Source: Teredinibacter franksiae (GTDB lineage Bacteria; Pseudomonadota; Gammaproteobacteria; Pseudomonadales; Cellvibrionaceae). Taken from it: DNA of 64,000 nt. The DNA lies in the NCBI RefSeq assembly GCF_014218805.1, contig NZ_JACJUV010000001.1, positions 2,492,501 through 2,556,500 of the forward strand, given 5' to 3'. This document shows positions 28,759 to 36,888 of the stretch, in pieces; the first letter of the stretch is position 1; every line of letters starts with the position of its first letter. The notes beneath the pieces are model-generated. The model saw nothing but the letters and a program-made list of their open reading frames with translations, had not been told where the DNA came from and did no database searches. The position numbers and the translations under genes were made by a program.

Positions 28759-28797
28759 ATAAACGGGCGTTAGATGGCTTCATTACACTACCCCCCC

Positions 28798-29073
28798 CTA
28801 TTTACAAACAAGCTTTTCTTCACCTACATTGTATATATTATTAATCGCAACATAGATACCAGAAACTATTGCAGTCGTTGGATAAAGAATTGGAGTTGCC
28901 GCAATACCCTCTACCGAATAATAGGTATCTGTTTCCTTTGCAACGTTCATAACTCGTAGAGTTTTCCTATCGCTAGATATTTCACACTCTGCAACATAAT
29001 CTTCATTTTCAGCTGGCACAACAACACAACCACCGAAAAATACAACCACAAATAAAAGTAATATAGCTTTCAC
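28798..29073 (-). CDS. small cassette-encoded lipoprotein
   Basis: 91 residues from a GTG start with GGGAG six bases upstream. Lipoprotein signal KAILLLFVVVFFGGC (lipobox FGGC). The mature part, with ECEISSDRKTLRVMNVAKETDTYYSVEG, has two Cys residues (ECE and the C-terminal VCK) that could pair. No family recognised. It lies between the attC at 29097-29209 and the degenerate one at 28634-28758, as expected for a gene cassette. Confidence 0.7.
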   Translation of the reverse strand: MKAILLLFVVVFFGGCVVVPAENEDYVAECEISSDRKTLRVMNVAKETDTYYSVEGIAATPILYPTTAIVSGIYVAINNIYNVGEEKLVCK

Positions 29074-29096
29074 TCAAACTCCCTTTTTCCTTGGAT

Positions 29097-29209
29097 GCAT
29101 AAACGCCCTGCAGCAGCGGCCGCCGTGGAGGTGTTGGTTTTTGCAGTAGCGTAGCGACCACTGCAAAAAAAACACCGAAACGGAAGTCCTGCTGACTGAG
29201 TTGGTTATG
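29097..29209 (-). other. attC site (113-base type, copy 1)
   Basis: On the plus strand it reads GCATAAACGCCCTGCAGCAGCGG ... GTCCTGCTGACTGAGTTGGTTATG, with long complementary arms around GTAGCGTAGCGACCAC. It closely matches the sites at 36775 and 44501. One extra A in the R' box (GCGTTTATGC on the minus strand) distinguishes it and may reduce activity. Confidence 0.8.
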
Positions 29210-29408
29210 GTTTTTTACGCGGGTCATGTAATTCAACGGTTAATTTCCCTGAACTCTCAACGTCGTAACTGTGGACGGTTAAAGAAGGTTTCAACATTTT
29301 CTTCTCAGCTTTCTTACAGCTACCGACATCGCCATAAGGGACAACCAACCAAGACACCCATGTTACAGCTTGACGTAAACACCGAAAAGCTGTACGTTTA
29401 TCCAGCAT
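29205..29408 (-). pseudogene. 3' part of a cassette gene cut by transposase DNA
   Basis: A minus-strand frame ending in HDPRKKP with its TAA inside the R'' box of the attC at 29097-29209, exactly as the other cassette genes end. Upstream it runs into the Y1 transposase copy at 29428, so the 5' part seems lost. No family recognised. Confidence 0.45.
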
Positions 29409-29427
29409 TCGATGAACGAGTATCTAC

Positions 29428-30402
29428 ATGCCTAAACCTAGACCTCAATCCGTCTCTTTAGACGCCACTTCATACTATCACTGCATGTCTCGCTGCGTGC
29501 GCCGAGCTTTTCTCTGTGGGTTTGATTTGCTTTCTGGTCAGTCCTATGAGCATAGGCGCAAGTGGGTAGAAGACCGTATTCTCCTTTTGGGCCGCATGTT
29601 CGCAATCGACGTCTGCGCCTATGCGGTCATGAGTAATCACCATCATGTGGTGCTTCATATTAACAAGCCAGAAGCCTTAGCCCTCTCCGATGAGGCAGTC
29701 TGCGACCGGTGGCATCAGTTGTTTACAGGTACCGCGCTTACCCAAAAATTTGCTCGTAAACAGCCGTTATCTGCAGCTGAGCGCTTGGCAGTTTAAGCCA
29801 AGCTAGGCCAGTGGCGCATCAATCTCTGTTCTATCAGTTGGTTCATGAGGGCATTGAACGAACCCATCGCACGCATGGCCAATACGGAGGATAAATGTAC
29901 GGGTAAATTTTTTGAAGGCAGATTTAAGTCTCAGGCGCTGCTAGACGAAAAGGCGTTGGTTGGATGCATGGCCTATGTTGACCTTAACCCCGTCAGAGGC
30001 AAAATGGCGCCAACACCGGAAGCTTCTGATCATACATCCATAAAGAAACGAATCAACGCTGCAAAAGAATACCTAGATCAACCCAAACCACTAGCTCAAT
30101 TTGTTGGCAACCCAAGAGAACCCATGCCGCAAGGTCTACCCTTTCACCTAAAAGACTATATAGAACTTGACTGGACCAGCCGAATTGTTAGACAGAATAA
30201 ACGCGGCTCAATTGATGACAATTTACCTTCGATTTTAGACAGGCTCAATATCGAACCAGAGTATTGGCTCATAATGGCCACAAAATTCGAATCAAAGTTC
30301 AAAAGCCTCGTAGGTAGCATTTATGAACTCAAGCGCGCGGCACGCTCTTTGGGGTATAAGAGAACGCCTGGCCTATCGAATCGCCGGGCAGTTTTTAGAT
30401 AA
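29428..30402 (+). pseudogene. REP-associated (Y1/RAYT-type) transposase, nonsense mutation
   Basis: One frame encodes a full-length Y1 transposase-like protein, interrupted by a single TAA at 29794-29796 with no frame change. The N-terminal part has YYHCMSRCVRRAFLCG, WVEDRILLLG, and the HUH motif in MSNHHHVVLHI. After the stop comes GKFFEGRFKSQALLDEKALVGCMAYVDLNPVRG, where the Tyr is the likely nucleophile. The family cleaves and joins single-stranded DNA at hairpin repeats. It is inserted in the cassette array and opposite to the cassette genes. Without readthrough it is inactive. Confidence 0.85.
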
Positions 30403-30619
30403 ACCTCCCTATTTTCATGTCCATGCACTAAGTTCTTTGAAAGAACCGAGCATCTTTCGTCTTAAATCACTGTAAATGTAGCTTAAGGCGTCATTATTGT
30501 CTTGTTGAAATATTCTCACTGTATTTTGTTCTTCTTAACCCCAGAAACGCTCAACATTTTTTTTTGTCGAAATATAGTTAATCTTATTTTTCAATCATGG
30601 GTGTCTTGTTTGCTGTTCC
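30403..30619. other. spacer with an unrecognised minus-strand remnant
   Basis: On the minus strand, a frame reads EQNTVRIFQQDNNDALSYIY... then LRRKMLGSFKELSAWT and stops near 30411. It has no start and no recognised family. It may be the end of a gene broken by the neighbouring transposase sequences. Confidence 0.3.
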
Positions 30620-30989
30620 TCAATAAAACGCCGTATTGAAAACCAAGAGACTAATAACCCACAACCGTTAAAGCTCGCCGAATTTGTAGGTAACCCAAGA
30701 GAACCCATGCCCCAAGGCCTACCCTTTCATTTACAATGATTACGTGCAGCTTGTAAATATTACTGGCAGAGCTATTCGTGAAGACAAGCGTGGCTTTATC
30801 GACAATAACTTGCCCCCCATTCTAGATCGCCTCAATATCTCCAGCCATGAATGGCTTGTACTTACCACCCAGTTTGAATCCAAATTCAAAAGTTTGGTTG
30901 GCGGTAAGGAGAAGCTTTTGCTTGCAGCAAAGGCATTAGGGCTCCAAAGAAGACCGGCTTACGCCAATTGTGAAGCGATACTCCACTAA
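30620..30989 (+). pseudogene. 3' fragment of a Y1 transposase gene
   Basis: Nearly identical to the C-terminal third of the copy at 34353-35425, starting at TCAATAAAACGCCGTATTG. An extra T in CAATGATTACGTG shifts the frame relative to the other copy. Readable stretches are AIREDKRGFIDNNLPPILDRLNIS and LQRRPAYANCEAILH. Confidence 0.85.
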
Positions 30990-31187
30990 CACTCCCAACC
31001 GATATTAAGCCCCGGCCCAGTTTCTCCCCAAGAGAGGATTAAACTCGTTCGAAAATTAGCTACTTTAGCCATTTGGCGTCTATATGTGGCACACAGGTAA
31101 CGGGGACAAATAACAACGTACTAGCCTACAAACCCACTAACTATTCGGCTGTATTTTTTCTTAATATGGCTGTCTTATTTGTCGCCA
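30620..31187 (+). repeat. 0.56-kb direct repeat, copy A
   Basis: Matches 35057-35613 in the same orientation. It includes the 3' third of the transposase gene and about 195 bases beyond its stop (AACCGATATTAAGCCCC ... GGCTGTCTTATTT). The similarity stops sharply at both ends. Confidence 0.85.
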
Positions 31188-31273
31188 ACCATCGCTTACG
31201 CCGTTTTAATCTTTGACAAAAATGTCACCGCCAAATCTATCTACTAGTGCACCATCCTTCGTCGACCGGGCCT

Positions 31274-31328
31274 GTCCAACAATGGGATAAGATGGCGGCT
31301 GCGCGCAATCTATCCTTGTTCGTTATGT
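31274..31328 (-). other. attC site (55-base type)
   Basis: On the minus strand R'' is ACATAAC and R' is GTTGGAC, which fits the GTTRRRY consensus. The inner arms GGATAGAT and ATCTTATCC pair around a short GC-rich loop. It follows the SRPBCC gene stop by about 20 bases. Confidence 0.8.
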
Positions 31329-31348
31329 GTTTTGGAGATGTAAACTGA

Positions 31349-31777
31349 CTAAGCACTAGTTACCTCGTCCAATTTGTTCAATATATTTCCCCAGCCACCC
31401 TCATGATTTGACCGACGTTTCTCGTCAATAAATTTCACATGAGTGAGTTCAATATTAGTTTTCCCGTCAGTTAACTCTGTGAGATTTAATGTCACAACGC
31501 TATCATCAACCGATTCTGGCGATTCCCACGTAAAGGATAGTTTTTTCGGACGATCAATTTCTAAATATTTCCCTGTGTGAGGTATTTTGCCATCTCCAAC
31601 CTGCATCGTGATGGTAAATTCACCGCCTACATGCGCTTCATTTTCAACTTGAGGATTTTCCATTCCAGGCATTGGTAAAATGAACTTTGCCAACATACTT
31701 GGATCCAGCCATGCATCAAATACCTTCGTAATTGGCGCTTCAATAATTTTGCTTACGTTAACAGTTAGGTCATCCAT
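31349..31777 (-). CDS. SRPBCC (AHSA1-like) domain protein
   Basis: 142 residues. The START/SRPBCC fold of the AHSA1 type is seen in VSKIIEAPITKVFDAWLDPSMLAKFILP, GGEFTITMQVG, HTGKYLEIDRPKKLSFTWES and NIELTHVKF...HEGGWGNILNKLDE. Such proteins are regularly encoded with ArsR-type repressors. Here the ATG lies within the end of the ArsR gene (8-base overlap, GGAG upstream), so the pair is translationally coupled. Ligand unknown. Together with the ArsR gene it forms a two-gene cassette. Confidence 0.88.
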   Translation of the reverse strand: MDDLTVNVSKIIEAPITKVFDAWLDPSMLAKFILPMPGMENPQVENEAHVGGEFTITMQVGDGKIPHTGKYLEIDRPKKLSFTWESPESVDDSVVTLNLTELTDGKTNIELTHVKFIDEKRRSNHEGGWGNILNKLDEVTSA

Positions 31778-32153
31778 CTTTTTTCTCCACTTCTATTAGT
31801 TCAGTTAGTTTTTCAAGGCGGAGCTCCCAGATGGATTTAAGTTCTTTAAACCATTTTTCTACAACATGAATATGTTTTAATTCTGCTTCTATCCAATGAG
31901 TTCTACCGATAGTCTTGCGAGTGATAAGCCCACATCTTTCCAAGACTTTTATATGTTTGGATATAGCATTAAGAGACATATCATAATAAGAGGCCAAATC
32001 GGTCACTCGACAAGGGCCTTCCTGACAGAGCCTAGTTAAAAGTGAGCGGCGAGTAATATCACTCATACTTTTAAGTGTCTCAGAGATAATTTCGTCATTA
32101 CTATATTCAACCATATGGTTCAGTATACTTACGGATTGATTATAGTCAACCAT
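31770..32153 (-). CDS. ArsR-family repressor
   Basis: 127 residues from the first ATG, or 114 from the ATG at 32114. Winged HTH: MSDITRRSLLTRLCQEGPCRVTDLASYYDMSLNAISKHIKVLERCGLITRKTIGRTHWIEAEL. No metal-binding Cys pair is seen, as usual for the ArsR/SRPBCC pairs. Two near-identical palindromes overlap the two possible start codons, so the repressor probably controls its own operon. Neither start has a good Shine-Dalgarno sequence, so the mRNA may be leaderless. Confidence 0.85.
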   Translation of the reverse strand: MVDYNQSVSILNHMVEYSNDEIISETLKSMSDITRRSLLTRLCQEGPCRVTDLASYYDMSLNAISKHIKVLERCGLITRKTIGRTHWIEAELKHIHVVEKWFKELKSIWELRLEKLTELIEVEKKDG

Positions 32154-32160
32154 TTGGTTG
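32109..32160. promoter_or_regulatory. paired palindromic operators of the ArsR/SRPBCC operon
   Basis: CAACCATTTGGTTG at 32147-32160 and AACCATATGGTT at 32109-32120, centres about 39 bases apart. Each contains a candidate ATG and is followed on the minus strand by GACTATA or GAATATA. The symmetry and position fit binding by the adjacent ArsR protein. Confidence 0.65.
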
Positions 32161-32200
32161 AATTAATTATAAAATAAGGCTGCTAGCTACGAGCATTGAC

Positions 32201-32268
32201 ACATAACGCCTAGCTCACTGGGAAAATGCGAGCGTAGCGAGTATTTTTTCCAGTGGAGCTACTTATTA
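32201..32268 (-). other. attC site (68-base type)
   Basis: Arms TAGCTCACTGG and CCAGTGGAGCTA with inner GAAAA/TTTTC around AGCGTAGCG. R' on the minus strand is GTTATGT. The R'' box is degenerate (TAATAAG). The stop of the gene at 32259 lies inside it. Confidence 0.75.
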
Positions 32269-32714
32269 GCAGTTTTTTTGTTGAACTTGATGACGGCATT
32301 TGAGTGAGCCTCGGTTATTAATGGAAGTAAACCTTCAAACGTGGACGTGCTTGGATTTAACACCTGAACCCAAGACATCCATCCGTAGATTGGGTGTGGC
32401 ATGAGTTCATTTAGTACTGTGAAATCATGACCAGTATCAATGATGCCACCCTTGGGGGGTCTTTTAGGTTTATAGCCAAAGTGTTTTTCATAAGATTTTT
32501 TTGCGATACCGATACTTAACCTAAATACACCATCACGATCTAGCTCGGATGCCTTATCGTTATCGCCGTTCTTTTCTTTTAGGGTGCAAAAATATACACC
32601 ATTAGGTAGCGCCATACCGGGGTTGTAAAACAATGAGGTTTCTCCCCAACTTGATTTGGGAACGACACCTTCAAAATCATTTTTGATTCTTGCGACAATA
32701 TCTTCTACTTGCAC
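32259..32714 (-). CDS. DUF6194-like cassette protein
   Basis: 151 residues from a GTG start with AAGGA upstream. The order VEDIVARIKNDFEGVVPKSSWGETSLFYNPG, then YFCTLKEKNGDNDKAS, ELDRDGVFRLSIGIAKKSYEKHFG and HPIYGWMSWVQVLNPS matches the DUF6194 family as I know it. Cytosolic, function unknown. Flanked by attC sites on both sides, so a clear single-gene cassette. Confidence 0.72.
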   Translation of the reverse strand: MQVEDIVARIKNDFEGVVPKSSWGETSLFYNPGMALPNGVYFCTLKEKNGDNDKASELDRDGVFRLSIGIAKKSYEKHFGYKPKRPPKGGIIDTGHDFTVLNELMPHPIYGWMSWVQVLNPSTSTFEGLLPLITEAHSNAVIKFNKKTANK

Positions 32715-32729
32715 TAAAGTTCCTTAAAC

Positions 32730-32779
32730 TGCTAACGCCGTGGTAGCATGCAATGTCAGCGTTGGCCACTTTGTTAAAT
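32730..32779 (-). other. attC site (50-base type)
   Basis: On the plus strand TGCTAAC ... GTTAAAT; GTTAAAT fits GTTRRRY. Short arms GTGG/CCAC flank GCATGC. It is in the correct place upstream of the DUF6194-like gene (cassette start is TTAGCA on the minus strand). Confidence 0.65.
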
Positions 32780-32988
32780 TTTTTAAACCATAAGACGCCA
32801 AAGCATACACAAGCACATTGCTACCGGCAAATAAGACAGCCCCGACAAGAGAACCATTCGTACAGCCAAAAATCTCTGTTAAAATCAATTGAGCTTGACC
32901 CCAATGATTCCGCACCTATGGCATCTGTTGTAAGGCTTAAGTTGTAAATTTGTCAGTGTCCCAAAATGTTTCTTAATGGAATAATTCT
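32780..32988. other. cassette remnant without a full-length gene
   Basis: Between the attC at 32730 and the plus-strand gene at 32989. On the minus strand two partly overlapping frames read like pieces of one protein: one ends DFNRDFWLYEWF, another ends with a hydrophobic stretch LLSGLSYLPVAMCLC...RLMV whose stop lies at the attC R'' box. A frameshifted small membrane-protein gene is possible. Confidence 0.3.
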
Positions 32989-33978
32989 ATGAGAGCGACT
33001 ATTTCAAAGCGTCAATGGATCATCATATTTGTAATCTCGTTATTGATTTTCATGTCTATCACAATATTGACAGGCAAAGACAGCTCAATACAGAAGAGAG
33101 GTTCTCACCAGACAGCACCAATTAACAGCCTTAATCACCTTGTCAAAAATGAAGGCAATACGCAAAACGATCCGAATAATACACACGACTTAAAGCAAGA
33201 TTCAGACACTGGAGAAACAATTGAAACAGACCCGAAAACATCCTCAAACCCAAAAACTAAACTTGATAAGATTAAGCAAAGCACTAATCACCCACTAACA
33301 GATTTAGATAGACCTGAAATCCCCCCGCATGAAAACGCTCTCCAAGACAACAAACTAGCAGAAGAAAACACTGGATTTGTTCCGCTATTTTTAAATTCCT
33401 ACTCGACCCTTGAAGACCAACCAGACCTAAAGAAAAGGCTAACGGCTTACTATAGATCGATCGGATATTTTACAAAAAAAGAACGAAATTCGTTTGTGGA
33501 TTATGATGATAGCTCACTACTGGCAATGTCTTTGACTGGTGATTTGCTTGCCAATGAAGTTTTGTTAAGACGCGCTTTAAAGCAATATAAGTATAAAGAT
33601 GCAAAAAAGCTACTATACATTTCCCGGATATTTGGCAATGTTTCAGCTTCACCTTACGTTGAGGGTAGTGCCTCTGAGGGTTTCTATGCAATTCATATGT
33701 TGCGTGCACGAATGGGGGACTATCTAATCCTTTTTCAGGTTGCCACGCGAAAATCAAAAAGAACGCCAGAACAAACGCGTTATGCAAATCGTAAATCTTT
33801 AGAGTTTCTAGAAGATATTAACAATAAAAGAAACGCTAAAGGTTTACAGCCGCTACCTATAAAACCCGATAACGATGTTATTCGATATCACCAAGAGATA
33901 TTTAGCGAATTTAATGTTGAGGGATATCTTGAAATGTATTTAAATTTTGAAATTGAAGACAATGAAATTAACTATTAA
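32989..33978 (+). CDS. membrane-anchored protein of unknown function
   Basis: 329 residues. One N-terminal hydrophobic helix (about 9-28, WIIIFVISLLIFMSITIL), a long polar low-complexity linker (about 30-125, rich in Asn, Asp, Thr, Lys), then a helical domain (about 130-325) including YYRSIGYFTKKER, SLTGDLLANEVLLRRALKQY and EGSASEGFYAIHMLRARMGDYLILF. The C-terminal domain looks like a Sel1- or TPR-type helical fold, but I cannot name a family. AT-rich, and on the opposite strand to the cassette genes. It carries no attC of its own that I can read. Confidence 0.7.
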   Translation: MRATISKRQWIIIFVISLLIFMSITILTGKDSSIQKRGSHQTAPINSLNHLVKNEGNTQNDPNNTHDLKQDSDTGETIETDPKTSSNPKTKLDKIKQSTNHPLTDLDRPEIPPHENALQDNKLAEENTGFVPLFLNSYSTLEDQPDLKKRLTAYYRSIGYFTKKERNSFVDYDDSSLLAMSLTGDLLANEVLLRRALKQYKYKDAKKLLYISRIFGNVSASPYVEGSASEGFYAIHMLRARMGDYLILFQVATRKSKRTPEQTRYANRKSLEFLEDINNKRNAKGLQPLPIKPDNDVIRYHQEIFSEFNVEGYLEMYLNFEIEDNEINY

Positions 33979-34352
33979 CCAACCCTTAAACGCAATAACC
34001 TGTGACCGATAAGTTGCGTTTTATCATCTGACAATATAAACGGAGTATGTGTGGAGAAAGACCTACCATTAACACTGAAAATAAGCTACCCAAAGCCATT
34101 ATAAGGCACAAAATTAAAAATCTCGTTTTTATCTTTTATTTTAAAGATCCTAGGAGTGTACATAAACGTCCTAAAATTTTAGAACCGATCAGAATTGTAA
34201 CTTTCTCATTTTCTACAACACAAGCTTAAAATTTAAACCGAAGTAAATTCGGGAATATTAACAAATTGCTTTTGGGCACCCACACTAACACTTGAACCCC
34301 GCCGCAAAACACTGTACATTAAAACAGCAAAAAGAAACTCAAGGAACGAGCC
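33979..34352. other. AT-rich spacer
   Basis: Contains an 8-bp stem AAACGCAA/TTGCGTTT (33988-34021) that could end the preceding transcript. No convincing gene follows before the transposase copy; a 60-codon frame at 34047 has no support. Confidence 0.4.
33988..34023 (+). terminator. weak terminator-like hairpin
   Basis: AAACGCAA pairs with TTGCGTTT around an 18-base loop, followed by TAT, 12 bases after the stop of the plus-strand gene. Large loop and short T-run, hence low confidence. Confidence 0.35.
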
Positions 34353-34406
34353 GTGCCCCGCCCAAGGAAGCAACAAATATCCCTAGAGGCCACGCCCTAC
34401 TACCAC

Positions 34407-34453
34407 TCGGCTTTGGCATCCTGCGTCGCTCTACCTCCTGCGTCCTGCAGTCG
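34407..34453. repeat. 47-bp micro-insertion in the transposase gene
   Basis: Extra DNA relative to the copy at 29428, starting TCGGCTTTGGCATCCTGCG and containing CCTGCGTC twice in near-direct repeat. It interrupts the codons for YYHC and shifts the frame by two. Confidence 0.7.
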
Positions 34454-34885
34454 TGTACCTCTCGCTGTGTACGCAGAGCCTTTCTCTGTGGACTTGATGC
34501 GCTAACCGGCAAAGATTATGAATACCGCCGTCAATGGGTTGAAGACCGTATTCTATTTTTGGGCGAGGTTTTCTGCATTGACGTGTGTGCCTACGCCGTA
34601 ATGAGTAACCACCAACATGTGGTGCTACACATCAATATGGCTGAAGCCCAAAGCCTAACGGACCTAGAAGTATGCGAACGCTGGCACAAGCTTTACAAGG
34701 GCACCCTCTTAACTCAGAAATTATAAAAGGGTGAGCTACTCGACGAAGCCCAATGGCTTGCCGTTAAAGAAAAGCTGGATCAATGGCGGCTTGAACTGGC
34801 CAATATCAGCCGCTGGATGTGGGCCTTAAACGAGCCCATTGCCCGTATGGCAAACGCCGAAGATCAATGCACAGGACGGTTCTGG

Positions 34886-34938
34886 ACAGGTTTTTGCTCC
34901 TGCAAAACCTGCATTTCCAACATCCATGTTGGTCAGCG
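34886..34938. repeat. palindromic micro-insertion in the transposase gene
   Basis: Extra DNA containing two hairpins side by side: CAGGTTTTTGC/TGCAAAACCTG and CCAACAT-CC-ATGTTGG. It replaces the Trp/Phe-Glu-Gly part of the catalytic-Tyr region with about 18 residues without breaking the frame. Confidence 0.75.
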
Positions 34939-35056
34939 CCGGTTTAAGTCACAAGCCTTACTCGATGAAAAAGCACTAGCCGCCTGTATGGCCTACGTAG
35001 ATTTGAACCCCATTCGAGCCAAGATGGCCAAGACACCAGAAAGCTCTGACCACACT

Positions 35057-35613
35057 TCAATAAAACGCCGTATTGAAAACCAAGAGACTAATAACCCACA
35101 ACCGTTAAAGCTCGCCGAATTTGTGGGTAACCCAAGAGAACCCATGCCCCAGGGCCTACCCTTTCATCTACAAGATTACGTGCAGCTTGTGGATATTACC
35201 GGAAGGGCTATTCGTGAAGACAAACGTGGCTTTATCGACAACAACTTACCTCCTATTCTTGAGCGCCTCAATATCTCCAGCCGCGAATGGCTTGTACTAA
35301 CCACCCTGTTTGAATCTCAATTCAAAAGTTTGGTTGGCTGTAAGGAGAAGCTTATGCTTGCAGCAAAGGCTCTAGGCTTACAAAGAAGACCGGCTTACGC
35401 CAATTGTGAAGCGATATTCCACTAACATTTCCAACCGATATTAAGCCCCGCCCCACTTTCTCCCCAAGAGAGGATTAAACTCGTTCGAAAATTGGCTAAT
35501 TTAGCCATTTGGCGCCTATTTGTGGCACACAGGCAACGAGGAAAAATATTAGCAACCTAGCCTACAAACCTACTAACTATTCGGCTGTACTTTTTCTTAA
35601 TATGGCTGTCTTA
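35057..35613 (+). repeat. 0.56-kb direct repeat, copy B
   Basis: Counterpart of 30620-31187. It ends at GGCTGTCTTATTT, 20 bases before the next cassette gene, and appears to have removed that gene's own attC. Confidence 0.85.
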
Positions 35614-35633
35614 TTTAGCTATATTTAAATACG

Positions 35634-36230
35634 TTAAAAAGAATAATTAACGCCGATTGTTGTACTTTTCCAACTTTTAGAAATACTTGAGCCTTGCTCT
35701 AAATCAGGAAGAGCTTGATAATCGATAAAGACATTAAAGTTTTTGTTTATCTGATAATCCGAGCCTACGCCATAACTAAAACCGCCGTCCGATTTAGTAT
35801 GTTTAAAAGGGTAATTTCCTGTTATGTTACCTTCTAAATCGTTATATTGCCCTAACCCATTTATTTCAAGCTTCGTATTTGTATAACCCACTAAACCGTA
35901 TAGTTTGAACAAATTAAATATAGGGTAAGATGCCTTTATTAATAGTGAAGATTGTGTATCAATGTCTTCACTATAGGCTCCCCATGGCTCTTCAGGTGTA
36001 CCGTAAAAACTCGAGTAACCTGATGTACCAGTAGATAACCTTGTCTCCAAAGAAAAGTATTTATTATATTTATACCCTGCGATGACCCCAGCAGTATTGA
36101 AATCTCTACCGTAAGTTGATATTTCTTGTGTACTATACAGTGCGCCAAGATACCAACTATTCTCAGCGGTCACAGTAGAAGCATAAGTTGATGCTAGAAG
36201 TGTGAATGTTGCCGGCAATAGTCTTTTCAT
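35634..36230 (-). CDS. outer membrane beta-barrel protein (OmpA/OmpX-like)
   Basis: 198 residues with a signal peptide (MKRLLPATFTLLASTYASTVTAE). Alternating strands and a C-terminal aromatic (TTIGVNYSF) are those of an 8-stranded outer-membrane barrel: WYLGALYSTQEIS, AGVIAGYKYNKYFSLETRLS, LFKLYGLVGYTNTKLE, GGFSYGVGSDYQINKNFNVFIDYQ. SD AAGGAC before the ATG. A cassette gene: an attC lies upstream at 36281-36393. Its own downstream attC was truncated by the transposase-tail repeat just after the stop. Confidence 0.82.
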   Translation of the reverse strand: MKRLLPATFTLLASTYASTVTAENSWYLGALYSTQEISTYGRDFNTAGVIAGYKYNKYFSLETRLSTGTSGYSSFYGTPEEPWGAYSEDIDTQSSLLIKASYPIFNLFKLYGLVGYTNTKLEINGLGQYNDLEGNITGNYPFKHTKSDGGFSYGVGSDYQINKNFNVFIDYQALPDLEQGSSISKSWKSTTIGVNYSF

Positions 36231-36280
36231 GTTAAGTCCTTTTCGGTTTGTTCGATGATATTATCGAAATTTGGATTAAA

Positions 36281-36393
36281 TATAACGCCGCTAGAACCTG
36301 CACTGCGTGCGGAGCAGCTTTTTGGTGTATTGTGGCGCAGCCACACCAAAAAGAAGCGTAGTATGCAGTGTCAGGTTGCTAGCTTGGTTATGG
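36281..36393 (-). other. attC site (113-base type, divergent)
   Basis: On the minus strand R'' is CCATAAC, with arm AAGCTAGCAACCTGACACTGC mirrored by GCAGTGCAGGTTCTAGCGG and inner TTTTTGGTGTGGC/GCCACAATACACCAAAAA. R' is GTTATAT. The stop of the gene at 36388 is inside it. Confidence 0.85.
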
Positions 36394-36747
36394 TTTTGAC
36401 TCATTTTTATACTCATATGAATAATACAATACATCTCCAGCACTATGACTTTTAGATAGGTATAACCACTTAGAAACAGACTTTTTGACTGCTTTAGCAA
36501 GTGTTTTATTTGAACTCGAAACCACCTTAATTGACTTAGGCACCAACCCCTTACCTTCGCTACCTTTTTTCTCAACTAGTTTAAAGGTGACTAGGGCGCA
36601 GTCACCTTCATTCACTTTAGATTTAATGTTCGGATTTACTTTAACTACAGGCTTCCCAGTAGTGGCTCCCTCTGGCAATTCACAAGTATTTTCAGCGTAT
36701 GCTGATATCGATATAAAAGCGATTATAAAAGCGACTATAGTTTTCAT
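36388..36747 (-). CDS. exported TonB_C-like cassette protein
   Basis: 119 residues, with a signal peptide (MKTIVAFIIAFISISAYAE). The remainder, with VVKVNPNIKSKVNEGDCALVTFKLVEKKG, KSIKVVSSSNKTLAKAVKKSVSKWLY and YSYEYK, resembles the small C-terminal domain of TonB in strand-helix order, but lacks the TonB anchor and proline-rich spacer. Two Cys could form a disulfide. Placed between two attC sites, with its TAA inside R''. The TonB relation is tentative. Confidence 0.6.
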   Translation of the reverse strand: MKTIVAFIIAFISISAYAENTCELPEGATTGKPVVKVNPNIKSKVNEGDCALVTFKLVEKKGSEGKGLVPKSIKVVSSSNKTLAKAVKKSVSKWLYLSKSHSAGDVLYYSYEYKNESKP

Positions 36748-36774
36748 ATTTACTCTACTTAAATTCCCGTTGAA

Positions 36775-36888
36775 CCATAACGCCCTGCAGCAGCGGCCTG
36801 AGTGGAGGCGAATATTTTTGCGGTAGCGTAGCGGCCACCGCGAAAAGAAGCGCCGGAACGGAGGTCCTGCTGGCTGAGTTGGTTATGC
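36775..36888 (-). other. attC site (113-base type, copy 2)
   Basis: Closely related to the sites at 29097 and 44501: ATAACGCCCTGCAGCAGCGG at one end and GGTCCTGCTGGCTGAGT then GGTTATGC at the other, with a central GGTAGCGTAGCGGCCACC. Confidence 0.88.

Larger units (their letters stand above)
34353..35425 (+). pseudogene. REP-associated (Y1/RAYT-type) transposase, multiply disrupted
   Basis: Second copy, starting at GTG (34353, AAGGA upstream), with PRPRKQQISLEATPYYH. A 47-bp insertion at 34407-34453 shifts the frame within the conserved YYHC-TSRCVRRAFLCG stretch. A TAA at 34724-34726 stops it in the middle (TQKL). A further net insertion of about 48 bp near 34886-34938 lengthens the GRF-RFKSQALL region in frame. 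HUH motif MSNHQHVVLHI and the YVDLNPIRAKM Tyr are kept. Not functional as it stands. Confidence 0.88.

Noticed and set aside
34047..34229. 60-codon plus-strand frame
   Set aside because: No ribosome binding site, no family, low-complexity AT-rich DNA.
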